Assembly (NCBI GenBank): GCA_030018505.1
Contig: JASEHO010000063.1
Coordinates: 1 to 8,536, forward strand
DNA length: 8,536 nt
Direction of reading: 5' to 3'
From: a bacterium
GTDB taxonomy: Bacteria; UBA9089; UBA9088; JAGUXG01
Each line of letters opens with the position of its first letter. Within the stretch, counting starts at the first letter, position 1. Shown piece after piece: positions 1 to 6,743 of this stretch. Made by a program: the position numbers and the translations under genes. The notes beneath the pieces are model-generated. The model made no database searches. It was not told where the DNA came from and saw only the letters and a program-made list of their open reading frames with translations.

Positions 1-515
1 TAATCTCTCTTGTCATCTCTATCTTCTATGGCATGTTCTATATCCACGAAGGAGTCCTGCTGATGGAATCCCTGGTCGCATTCCTAAATACCATTTCTAT
101 CTTTCTTCTTCTCAGAGTAGAGGATAAGCCTTCATACAAGAATATAGCTTTTGCTGGAATAACCATTGGCCTCTCTGCCTTAGCCAGGGCAAACATCCTC
201 CTATTCATCCCTTTCATCTTAATTTGGATGTTATCAATTTCCAATTTCAAAAAATTCTCCTTCCTCTGCCTAATCCTCCTCCTCACCATCTCCCCTGCTA
301 CAATCAGAAACTGACTTGTCTCAGGAAAATTTGTCCTCATTTCAACCAATGGTCCGATTAGCTTCTGGACCGGGAATCATCCAGGGACCCCTGGAGAATA
401 TATTAATTGCCCTCCAAAACCTAATGTTGGCTACATAGAAGATATTCTGAGTTTTATTCGAAAAGACCCCAAAGGGTATCTAAACTTACAGAAAAAAAGT
501 TTCTTTTTTCTGTAA
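1..515 (+). pseudogene. Decayed GT39-type (ArnT/PMT-like) membrane glycosyltransferase, fragment entering from the left edge
   Basis: An open frame runs in from the left edge (codons from base 3) and encodes a hydrophobic protein with the pattern FYGMFYIHEGVLLMESL, then GLSALARANILLFIPF, then PATIRN. In the dolichyl-phosphate-mannose protein mannosyltransferase/ArnT superfamily these match luminal/periplasmic loops and membrane helices in the first half of the protein. The frame hits TGA at 312-314. Reading straight through gives LVSGKFVLISTNGPISFWTG and NHPGTPGEY, which is the expected family continuation, so the TGA probably replaced a Trp (TGG) or Tyr codon. The same frame stops for good at TAA 513-515, just after an A7 run (492-498) and a T6 run (504-509). 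Family members are normally several hundred residues, so the C-terminal part is missing. TGA is used as a true stop elsewhere in the window, so recoding is unlikely. Family assignment is by motif recognition; the acceptor substrate cannot be told. Confidence 0.72.
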
Positions 516-533
516 CACTTTACCCAACTGAAG
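512..533 (+). repeat. Copy 1 of the GTAACACTTTA..CTGAAG repeat
   Basis: This 22-nt stretch matches bases 666-687 at 20 of 22 positions, in the same orientation. It also matches the reverse complement of 758-777 at 17 of 20 positions. It sits exactly where the glycosyltransferase frame stops, so it may mark the left end of an inserted element. Confidence 0.6.
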
Positions 534-665
534 CGTTCTTTGACAAAAAAAGCAAAATAATGCTTTAGGATAACTTCAATTATGCCGATATATTAAGTGA
601 GGGGAAACACTTAAATATCTCTGGGCAAATAAGTATCTCAAAATTATTCTAAGGCTTGAAACAGA

Positions 666-777
666 GTAACACTTTAGCCACCTGAAGTAAAGATTAACCA
701 GAGAGCACAGAAGATCACTTGAAATTCTCCGTGAACTCGAGTCTTTCAGTGTTTTTACTTCAGTTAGGTAAACAGTT
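666..777. mobile_element. Degenerate palindromic (MITE-like) repeat, ~112 nt
   Basis: The left end (666-691) and the reverse complement of the right end (754-777) share the ~20-nt terminal motif, including a perfect 10-nt inverted pair CTGAAGTAAA (682-691) with TTTACTTCAG (754-763). Inside, 727-738 (CTCCGTGAACTC) matches the reverse complement of 4780-4791 in the other intergenic element at 11 of 12 positions. No transposase is present, so if mobile it would depend on one elsewhere. An alternative left boundary is copy 1 at 512. It ends shortly before the ribosome binding site of the first transporter gene. Confidence 0.5.
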
Positions 778-780
778 AAA

Positions 781-784
781 AGGA
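781..784 (+). promoter_or_regulatory. Ribosome binding site for permease A
   Basis: AGGA lies 10 nt before the ATG at 795. A second ATG at 790 opens only a two-codon frame, ATG AAA TGA, whose stop overlaps the real start codon (795-797), so initiation there would not make a protein. Confidence 0.5.
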
Positions 785-794
785 ATTAAATGAA

Positions 795-2105
795 ATGATA
801 CGCGATAGCCTTAAGTCTTTAAGTAGTGCTAAAAAGGGTATAGTTTTTCTTCTTCTCTCTATTTCTATAACCATAGCTTGCATAATCTTTCTCTTTTCTA
901 TTCCAGCTACAGTAAAGAGGGAGATACTGACAGATATTGAGAATATTGGAGCGAATATATTAAGGGTATCCCCGGATTATTATGATAAAGAAGGCTTACA
1001 AAAGAGATATAATATTACCTATGATGACCTTTTGAGGCTTAATCTTAAAGGAAGGTGTAAAGGGATAAAGAGGATTGCTGTAACATTCCTACCCCAAGAG
1101 TGTCCTTTTGCAGGTCCAGATATAAAGGTTGAAGGAGAAAAACATAGCTTCTGTCCTACCAATGTGAATTTGCTCTGTACTATACCAGAGTATAAGGAGG
1201 TAAGATGCTTAAAGGTGATTAGAGGAAGATTTATCAATAATTTAGATGTAAGGCTGAAGAGGAGGGTTTGTGTTTTAGGAAATACCACCTCTCTTTTTTT
1301 GGGAGGCAAAAGGCTATTGGGAAAGAAGATAATCCTATTTCATGAATATCGTGATGAAAAAGATGGTATATGGAAAACATGGTTCTCATCCCCTTTTACA
1401 GTTATTGGTATATTGGCAAGGTATAACCCTTTTGCATTACCTCTAAATCCTTATAGTGACTTTTGGTGGGGAGGATGGGAAGGACGCAATACTGCGGTAA
1501 TTGTTCCATATTCAGTCTTTAAGGAAGATTTAGATCTTTTTGTTGATGATATATTTCTCAAAATAGCCACACGGAATTCTTCTGATATAAACAAGGAGAT
1601 AAAAGGGATAGAAGAGAGGGTAAAGGCTATCTTAGCTGAAAGATATGGTGAAGATAAGATATTCTATGTAAAAAGAGAGTCTCAACGCCTCCTTGATGAG
1701 TTACAATCCCAAACCCGTCAGGCAAATACCTTTATCCTAATCATTGGAGCAGGAGGCCTTATTATAAGCATTGTCAGTATCTTAAGCATGATGCTTCTCT
1801 CAGTTAGTAAAAGAACAAGTGAGATTGGTCTAAGAAGGGCAATAGGTGCAAGAAAGAAGGATATATTCTTTCAGTTTTTAGTAGAGGCTTTGGTTATCAC
1901 CGGAATAGGTGGAATATCTGGGATAGCCTTTGGTGTAATAGGTATAAAGATGCTCGGCTACTATGCCAGTTGGAAGATGGTGATTCCCCTTTATGGTATA
2001 TTCATTGGCTTTGCAACATCTATACTTATAGGTGTAATTGGTAGTCTTTATCCTGCCTTAAAGGCAGCCAGGATTCCACCTGCGGTAGCGGTGAAGTATG
2101 AATAA
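795..2105 (+). CDS. MacB/FtsX-type ABC transporter permease (permease A)
   Basis: Inner-membrane permease of a type VII (MacB/LolC/FtsX-like) ABC exporter, 436 residues. The architecture is classical: one N-terminal helix (about 16-36), a large extracytoplasmic MacB-PCD domain (about 40-305), then three C-terminal helices (about 312-335, 358-385, 398-418) forming the FtsX domain. The cytoplasmic coupling segment SEIGLRRAIGARKKDI (342-357) and the terminal ALKAARIPPAVAVKYE (421-436) are family hallmarks. The ATPase is not fused to it and is encoded downstream at 4931. The extracytoplasmic domain has six cysteines (88, 103, 120, 128, 138, 159), absent in number from permease B, and could form disulfides. 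A WW-rich stretch (about 224-228) is also notable. It is the first gene of the operon and its stop overlaps the next start by 8 nt, suggesting translational coupling. Family is certain; the substrate is unknown. It probably pairs with permease B rather than forming a homodimer (inference). Confidence 0.9.
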   Translation: MIRDSLKSLSSAKKGIVFLLLSISITIACIIFLFSIPATVKREILTDIENIGANILRVSPDYYDKEGLQKRYNITYDDLLRLNLKGRCKGIKRIAVTFLPQECPFAGPDIKVEGEKHSFCPTNVNLLCTIPEYKEVRCLKVIRGRFINNLDVRLKRRVCVLGNTTSLFLGGKRLLGKKIILFHEYRDEKDGIWKTWFSSPFTVIGILARYNPFALPLNPYSDFWWGGWEGRNTAVIVPYSVFKEDLDLFVDDIFLKIATRNSSDINKEIKGIEERVKAILAERYGEDKIFYVKRESQRLLDELQSQTRQANTFILIIGAGGLIISIVSILSMMLLSVSKRTSEIGLRRAIGARKKDIFFQFLVEALVITGIGGISGIAFGVIGIKMLGYYASWKMVIPLYGIFIGFATSILIGVIGSLYPALKAARIPPAVAVKYE

Positions 2106-3519
2106 AGGGCTTTTAGTTCTTATCCTTTTTGTTCTTTTTCTTCTTAAGACAATCCCTGTTTTAGGTTTAGACTTACACACCTCTATTGAACTGGCATTAG
2201 AGAATAACTTAGAGATAAGGTCAGAAAACCTCTCTTTGTCTAAAGAGGAGATAGCCCTTAATAAGGCAAAGAAGGAGAATTTTTATCCAGAGATAGGGGC
2301 AAAGATAACCCAAAGCAAAACTAAAGCAATAACCCGGGAAAAGGACGAAGAGGGTAAAGAGAGGAAGGTAATAACAAAGACTGAAGAGAAACCTTGTTTA
2401 GAGATAAACACCTCAGTTAGCCGACCCCTTCCCTTAGGGGGAAGGTTTAAGTTATCGCTTAAAACAACAGAGGCCTTAGAGAGCAGTGATGATAGCTGGG
2501 AGGTAAAATTAGAGACAGAAGAGCCTCTATCAACCTATCAGAGAAAGAAGATAAAAGAGCCACTGAAGGATGAAGAGCTAAATCTTAACCTGGCTAAGCT
2601 AAACAGAGAGGATAGAATAAATGAGATAATATATCAGGTAATAGAGTCTTATAGTGAGCTTTTAACTCTTTTGGTAAATTCAAAGATAAAGGAAAAGGAG
2701 TTGAAAGACCTTCAGGATAGTCTGGAAATCTCTAAACTAAAGGTAGATAAGGGCATCATAGCAGCGATGGATATTATCCAGATAGAGCTTCATATCTCAG
2801 GTGTGCTTCAAGAGATAGAGACCAAGAAGAAGGAGAGAAGGGCTAAATTTGCCAGGCTTAGTAAGCTATTAGGAGAAGAAGGATTAGAGATTAAGGATGA
2901 AGAAAGATTAGTTGAGATAAAAGAAGATAGATTAGAGAGGGTAAAGGCTTTTGCTCTTTTTAATTTAGAAGACCTAAAAGGGCTTTCCCAGATAAGAAGG
3001 AAACAGATTGAGATTGAGCAAGCCCAAAGGGCCCTGTGTGAGGCAAGATCAAAAAACCTTCCTCTTCTTATTCCTTCCTACACCATATCCAAAGAGAAAG
3101 AGAAAAGAGAAGAAAGAGTAGGGCTTTCTCTTGCTTTTACCTTATACGACAAGGGGATAAAGAGAGAGGAGATAGAATTAGCAAAGGCAAATCTGTCTCA
3201 GGTAGAGATTGGGTTAAAGGGCTTAATTGCCTCCATCAAGATAGAGCTGGCAGAAAGCCTTGATAATATAGATAATAGAAAGATGCGCCTTGAGGTATAT
3301 CAAAAGGACATCTTCTTATCAGAAAAGCTTTATGAGATAGCCAGGGTAAAGTATGAAAGAGGGCTTATCTCATCAAAAGACCTCTTAGAATATCAGAAAG
3401 ATCTCTTTACCAAAGAGAGCAATCTCTTTTCTGAAAAGATAGAATTATTCCTTGAATATATCAAGCTCCTCAAGATAACAGGGAGGCTGTATAGTGCTTA
3501 TCAAGAAGAGGTTATTTAA
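2098..3519 (+). CDS. TolC-like outer membrane efflux protein
   Basis: Outer membrane channel-tunnel subunit of a tripartite exporter, 473 residues, normal for the TolC/OEP family. A signal peptide is clear: MNK, a hydrophobic core LLVLILFVLFLL, and a likely cut after VLG (residue 23). The internal duplication of the family is visible: each half has an ERGL-type helix repeat, LKVDKGIIAAMDIIQIEL (214-231) and VKYERGLISSKDLLEYQKDL (417-436). Each half also has a short beta-strand pair: about 62-70 and 102-123 in the first, about 323-331 and 341-350 (VGLSLAFTLY) in the second. Long charged helical segments (about 165-255, 296-320, 355-460) fit the periplasmic coiled coils. A KEDEEGKERK-like charged insertion (about 76-98) sits where the first outer-membrane hairpin loop would be. 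The start overlaps permease A by 8 nt with only a weak GGTGA upstream. No lipobox is seen, so it is probably not a lipoprotein. Confidence 0.9.
   Translation: MNKGLLVLILFVLFLLKTIPVLGLDLHTSIELALENNLEIRSENLSLSKEEIALNKAKKENFYPEIGAKITQSKTKAITREKDEEGKERKVITKTEEKPCLEINTSVSRPLPLGGRFKLSLKTTEALESSDDSWEVKLETEEPLSTYQRKKIKEPLKDEELNLNLAKLNREDRINEIIYQVIESYSELLTLLVNSKIKEKELKDLQDSLEISKLKVDKGIIAAMDIIQIELHISGVLQEIETKKKERRAKFARLSKLLGEEGLEIKDEERLVEIKEDRLERVKAFALFNLEDLKGLSQIRRKQIEIEQAQRALCEARSKNLPLLIPSYTISKEKEKREERVGLSLAFTLYDKGIKREEIELAKANLSQVEIGLKGLIASIKIELAESLDNIDNRKMRLEVYQKDIFLSEKLYEIARVKYERGLISSKDLLEYQKDLFTKESNLFSEKIELFLEYIKLLKITGRLYSAYQEEVI
3481..3486 (+). promoter_or_regulatory. Ribosome binding site that fixes a GTG start for the fusion protein
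   Basis: GGGAGG lies 7 nt before GTG at 3494, inside the end of the outer membrane factor gene. No competing ATG in the frame lies nearby before the membrane anchor, so the GTG start with a 26-nt overlap is well supported. Confidence 0.75.
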
Positions 3520-4735
3520 GGCAATCTATGTATTACCCTTTATTCTCCTGGGCTGGGTGCTATCCAATGCCTATCATACCCTGCAGAGGGAAAAGGAGAT
3601 TCCTGAGGTGAGTACTATAGAGGCAAAAAGAGCCAGGCTTCAAGAGAATATTAGTCTAAATACCAGGGTCTGTGAGAAGGAGGTAGTTAACATCACCTCT
3701 TCTATTGAAAAGGGGATAGTGGAGAGGGTATATGTAAAGATAGGAGACTATGTAGAAAAAGGAGAAACTCTTTTGGAGTTACGAAGGGAAGAATTAGTTA
3801 ATGCCTTAAAAAAGGAGGAGCTAAACTTAAGCCAGGCAAAGGAGAAGCAGGTCCATCTAACAGATATTCCCAATCACCAGGAATATTTGGAAAAGGAGGC
3901 TGAGATAAAGAGAGGCAACTGGAATCTTAGCCAGGCAGAGAAATCCTTAGAGGATGTAAAGGAGTTATACAGTAAGCAGGCTATTGGATATAGAGAGGTA
4001 GAAAAGCAAGGGCTGGAAGTAAAAGAACAAGTAATGAATTTAGAAAAGCTGTTAAGAGAGAAAGAGCAGTTGCTAAAAAGACTGATAGAGCAGAAAAGGG
4101 AGATAGAGGTAGAGATCCCAAGCATTTGCCATAGGATTGCTGATTTAAGGGAGCAGATTAAAAACTGTGTGGTGCTATCCCCTATCTCTGGGATAGTGAA
4201 AAAGGTAGTTATAGAGAAGAACAGTAAGGTAGAGTATGGGACATTGCTCCTTTCCATAGGGGATCAGAGTGAGTTGATAGCGAAAGGGACGGTGAAAGAG
4301 AGCCAATTCTTCTTGATTAAGCCTAAACAAAAGGTAGGGCTAAGTTCTGATCTTTTAGGCAAGAGATTCTCTGGCGAGCTGCTGAAGATAATTCCTGCTA
4401 CTGCTTCTAAGGATAAAGAAGAGAAGGAGGCAGGAGAATGGCAGATAATCTGTTCAATTGATAAGATAGAGGGCTTACAGATAGGGATGGAGCTGTCTTG
4501 CAAGGTGATCATTAAAGAGAAGGAGGAAGAGGCTATTGTTATTCCACCAGAGGCACTCTATGAAGAGAATACGGTTTTAATAGTCAAAGATGGAAGGCTT
4601 GTGAAAAAAGAGATAGTGCTTGGTGAACAGACTCAAGACCAGATAGAGGTAAAAGAAGGGTTAAAGATAGGGGATAGAATTGTTGTCCAGTATCCTGAAG
4701 AGGTGAAGGAAGGAATGAGGGTGAAGGTAAAGTAA
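3494..4735 (+). CDS. HlyD/MacA-like periplasmic membrane fusion protein
   Basis: Adaptor linking the inner-membrane permeases to the outer membrane factor, 413 residues, starting at GTG. A single N-terminal anchor helix (about 10-27) follows KKR, so it is membrane-tethered rather than lipid-modified. Next come the first half of a biotinyl-lipoyl-like domain (about 62-98, with GIVERVYVKIGDYVEKGETL at 74-93), a long alpha-helical hairpin (about 98-222) and the second lipoyl half (about 224-256, VVLSPISGIVKKVVIEKNSK). A beta-barrel domain (about 258-345) and a membrane-proximal domain (about 346-413, IVIPPEALYEENTVLIVKDG) follow. This order is that of MacA and related ABC-linked adaptors. The gene overlaps the outer membrane factor by 26 nt and is followed by a palindromic element before the ATPase. 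The hairpin is long enough to reach a TolC-like tunnel directly (inference). Confidence 0.9.
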   Translation: MLIKKRLFKAIYVLPFILLGWVLSNAYHTLQREKEIPEVSTIEAKRARLQENISLNTRVCEKEVVNITSSIEKGIVERVYVKIGDYVEKGETLLELRREELVNALKKEELNLSQAKEKQVHLTDIPNHQEYLEKEAEIKRGNWNLSQAEKSLEDVKELYSKQAIGYREVEKQGLEVKEQVMNLEKLLREKEQLLKRLIEQKREIEVEIPSICHRIADLREQIKNCVVLSPISGIVKKVVIEKNSKVEYGTLLLSIGDQSELIAKGTVKESQFFLIKPKQKVGLSSDLLGKRFSGELLKIIPATASKDKEEKEAGEWQIICSIDKIEGLQIGMELSCKVIIKEKEEEAIVIPPEALYEENTVLIVKDGRLVKKEIVLGEQTQDQIEVKEGLKIGDRIVVQYPEEVKEGMRVKVK

Positions 4736-4739
4736 AGAT

Positions 4740-4909
4740 GTATCCGTTCACGCTAATAAATTTGCCACAGAGAACTGTAGAGTTCACAGAGATAATTCAT
4801 TTCAAATTGCAAAATTAGCATTTAGCATTTCAAATTAAAATGATCAATTTACAATGCTAAATTTGCAATGAATAATCTTCCTCTGTGACCTCTGTGGCTG
4901 AACGCTTAC
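4740..4909. mobile_element. 170-nt palindromic intergenic element (MITE-like), possible mRNA hairpin
   Basis: The ends are inverted: GTATCCGTTCA (4740-4750) and the reverse complement of 4899-4909 (GTAAGCGTTCA) agree at 9 of 11 positions. Inside, GCCACAGAG (4764-4772) pairs perfectly with 4890-4898, TCACAGAG (4784-4791) with 4881-4888, and 4807-4820 with 4855-4868 at 13 of 14. The centre, 4821-4836, pairs with 4846-4861 at 14 of 16 around a 9-nt loop. The reverse complement of its right end reads GTAAGCGTTCAGCCAC, resembling GTAACACTTTAGCCAC at 666-681 (12 of 16). It fills almost the whole gap between the fusion protein stop (4735) and the ATPase ribosome binding site, with no transposase and no clear target duplication. 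Transcribed, it would fold into a long hairpin within the operon mRNA. Confidence 0.75.
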
Positions 4910-4914
4910 GAAAT

Positions 4915-4922
4915 AAGGAGGT
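4915..4922 (+). promoter_or_regulatory. Strong ribosome binding site of the ATPase gene
   Basis: AAGGAGGT lies 8 nt before ATG 4931, the strongest Shine-Dalgarno match in the window. It begins just outside the palindromic element, so the ATPase has independent translation initiation, unlike its coupled neighbours. Confidence 0.8.
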
Positions 4923-4930
4923 AGAATAAA

Positions 4931-5605
4931 ATGATTGAGATGACCAATATTAGCAAAGTATATCAGATGGGAGAGAAGAAAGTAGAGGCATTAAGAGAGG
5001 TTAGTATGAAGATTGAGCCAGGTGAATTTATAGCCATTATGGGGCCATCAGGCAGTGGCAAAAGTACCTTGCTTGCTATTATGGGCTGTTTGGAGATACC
5101 GACAAGTGGCAGATACCTTTTTGATAAGAAAGAGGTATCTAACTTAACTGACGATGAACTCTCCTTACTTCGTAATGAAAAGATTGGGTTTGTTTTTCAG
5201 GCATTTCATCTATTGCCAAGATTCTCTGCCTTAGAGAATGTAGAGCTTCCTTTAATCTACAAAAAGGTTGCTAAGGATGAACGAGAAGAAAGGGCAAGGA
5301 GATGCCTTGAACAGGTGGGATTGGGAGACAGGATTGAACACGCACCTTCTGAATTGTCCGGTGGTGAACAACAACGGGTAGCTATTGCCCGCGCATTAGT
5401 CAATTCACCCCGGCTTATCTTAGCTGATGAACCTACAGGAAACTTAGATTCAACATCAGCCCAAGAGGTTATGGATATCCTCTCCCTGCTTAATCAGGAT
5501 AAAAAGATTATGATTGCAGTGGTTACTCATAACCCTCTGATAGCAGAAAGGGTTAAGAAGGTTTATCACTTAAAAGATGGACAATTGGTAAATGAGGCTA
5601 AGTGA
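4931..5605 (+). CDS. ABC transporter ATPase, MacB/LolD family
   Basis: Cytoplasmic nucleotide-binding subunit that would drive the export system, 224 residues, the usual length for stand-alone LolD/FtsE/MacB-type ATPases. All catalytic motifs are present and intact: Walker A GPSGSGKST (38-46), Q-loop Q90, signature LSGGEQQ (142-148), Walker B LILADEP (162-168) with catalytic E167, D-loop NLDS (171-174) and switch H200. The phrase ADEPTGNLDS is typical of the MacB/LolD/FtsE group. It follows the palindromic element with a strong ribosome binding site, and its end overlaps permease B by 14 nt. In MacB proper this domain is fused to the permease; here it is separate and would have to serve both permeases. 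Family certain, substrate unknown. Confidence 0.95.
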   Translation: MIEMTNISKVYQMGEKKVEALREVSMKIEPGEFIAIMGPSGSGKSTLLAIMGCLEIPTSGRYLFDKKEVSNLTDDELSLLRNEKIGFVFQAFHLLPRFSALENVELPLIYKKVAKDEREERARRCLEQVGLGDRIEHAPSELSGGEQQRVAIARALVNSPRLILADEPTGNLDSTSAQEVMDILSLLNQDKKIMIAVVTHNPLIAERVKKVYHLKDGQLVNEAK

Positions 5606-6743
5606 TTATCTTTATTTAGCCAAGAAGGATTTAACTAATTATAGATTAAGGAGCAGCCTAATAATTCTCTGTATTTGTGTGGGTATCTTAAGCTCTACCC
5701 TTAATCTCTATCATACCTCAAAAAGGGCCGAGGAACTTATCTCTTCCTTAGAAAACCTTGGGGGGCAAATGATCAGTATCTGGGTGCAGGACAAGGAGAT
5801 ACAATTAGAGGATCTGTTCTTCCTTTCATCATACTTCCCCTATACCTCTTATGAGGTATCTTACTGGCAAGATATAAGATCCTTCAGAAAAACTAAAATT
5901 TCAGTTAGTATAATAGCCACTGTACCTGAATATCAACAGGTTCATTCTGTTAAGATTAAAGAGGGCAGGTTTATCTCCTTAGGTGATATTAACCAGAGAC
6001 GAAAGGTTTGTGTGGTTAATACTCCTGTGGCTTCTGGATTAAAGATAGGGGTAGGAAAGAAGATAAGGATTGGAGAGGATGAACTTCGGGTAATCGGTCT
6101 TAGCAAGGAAGAAGGGATGTCAAAGAGAGTGATCATTCCCTTGTCAATATCTAATGAAATCTTTGAGTCTGACTCAAGGAATCTTGAGGTAGTAATCTTA
6201 ACATCCGGCAATCCTAAGGCAGTGAAAAAGGAGATAGAGCGGATGCTTAAGAAGAGATTTTCAGATAAAAAGGGAAGAACAAGGCAAGGATTTCTCTTTG
6301 AGAGTGAAGGGTTTACAGTTTCAATTGCCGAAGGATTATTAGAGACAATTAAGAACCAAAGATTAACGAGCAAAATGATAGTTTTAGGCATATGGGTAGT
6401 GACATTAATTTTGGCTGGGGGAGGGATAATAAATCTAATAATGTTATCTGTGCGTCAGAGGTATAAGGAGATAGGGGTAATGCGTGCCTATGGGGCTAAG
6501 AAAGAAGAGATATTCTATCTTTTTCTCTTAGAGGGGATATTGCTTTCCGTTTATGGTTTATTGCTGGCTGGAGCAATAGGGGCAAGTTATGTAGGTTTAT
6601 TTGGTGGGTGTAAGTTTCTGATATTTTTAAGGGAGTTATTATGGTCAAGTATCATCTGTATTGGGATAGGGATTTGTGGGTGTTTTCCAGCCAGATTAGC
6701 GGCTGGTATCTCACCCTCTGAAGCCATAAGAGATGCTAATTAA
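5592..6743 (+). CDS. Second MacB/FtsX-type ABC transporter permease (permease B)
   Basis: Inner-membrane permease, 383 residues, with the same four-helix plan as permease A but clearly a different sequence and about 50 residues shorter. Helix 1 is at about 20-38, the extracytoplasmic MacB-PCD domain at about 40-258, and helices 2-4 at about 261-287, 308-335 and 348-365. The coupling segment YKEIGVMRAYGAKKEEI (291-307) and the end FPARLAAGISPSEAIR (365-380) are family hallmarks. The ATG overlaps the ATPase by 14 nt with no good ribosome binding site, so translation is probably coupled to the ATPase. The extracytoplasmic domain carries only one cysteine (140), against six in permease A. Two unlike permeases with one ATPase resembles the LolCDE logic, although LolCDE lacks the outer membrane factor and adaptor found here. 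Family certain; heterodimer formation is inferred. Confidence 0.9.
   Translation: MRLSDYLYLAKKDLTNYRLRSSLIILCICVGILSSTLNLYHTSKRAEELISSLENLGGQMISIWVQDKEIQLEDLFFLSSYFPYTSYEVSYWQDIRSFRKTKISVSIIATVPEYQQVHSVKIKEGRFISLGDINQRRKVCVVNTPVASGLKIGVGKKIRIGEDELRVIGLSKEEGMSKRVIIPLSISNEIFESDSRNLEVVILTSGNPKAVKKEIERMLKKRFSDKKGRTRQGFLFESEGFTVSIAEGLLETIKNQRLTSKMIVLGIWVVTLILAGGGIINLIMLSVRQRYKEIGVMRAYGAKKEEIFYLFLLEGILLSVYGLLLAGAIGASYVGLFGGCKFLIFLRELLWSSIICIGIGICGCFPARLAAGISPSEAIRDAN

Larger units (their letters stand above)
516..794. other. Gene-free stretch with degenerate repeats ahead of the export operon
   Basis: No intact coding region is visible here. The stretch contains one short hairpin (593-599 pairs with 608-614, loop of 8) and copies 2 and 3 of the ~20-nt repeat described separately. 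A frame shifted one base from the GT39 fragment reads LYPTEAFFDKKSKIML, a TAG at 566-568, then DNFNYADILSEGKHLNISG up to TAA near 650, which may be further decayed coding sequence. No convincing promoter for the operon was found; the operon promoter should lie here because the upstream gene is broken. Confidence 0.5.

Noticed and set aside
312..314. TGA as a recoded Trp, Gly or selenocysteine codon
   Set aside because: TGA serves as the terminal stop of four intact genes in the window, no further in-frame TGA codons are read through, and no selenocysteine hairpin is evident.
38..349. Minus-strand open frame opposite the glycosyltransferase remnant
   Set aside because: No recognisable domain; the plus strand shows clear GT39 motifs through the same bases.
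540..571. TTGACA at 540-545 with TAGGAT at 566-571 as the operon promoter
   Set aside because: The spacer is 20 nt and the -10 is weak, so support is too thin.
593..614. Short hairpin as a terminator
   Set aside because: Only 7 base pairs, AT-rich, and no following T run.
1019..1309. Minus-strand open frame inside permease A
   Set aside because: Composition is typical of antisense translation, no start signal, and the plus-strand gene is certain.
3874..4787. Three minus-strand open frames opposite the adaptor and palindrome
   Set aside because: Ser/Phe/Leu-rich translations arise from the purine-rich sense strand coding for coiled coil; no motifs.
5942..6391. Minus-strand open frame inside permease B
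   Set aside because: No domain or ribosome binding site, and fully covered by a well-supported plus-strand gene.
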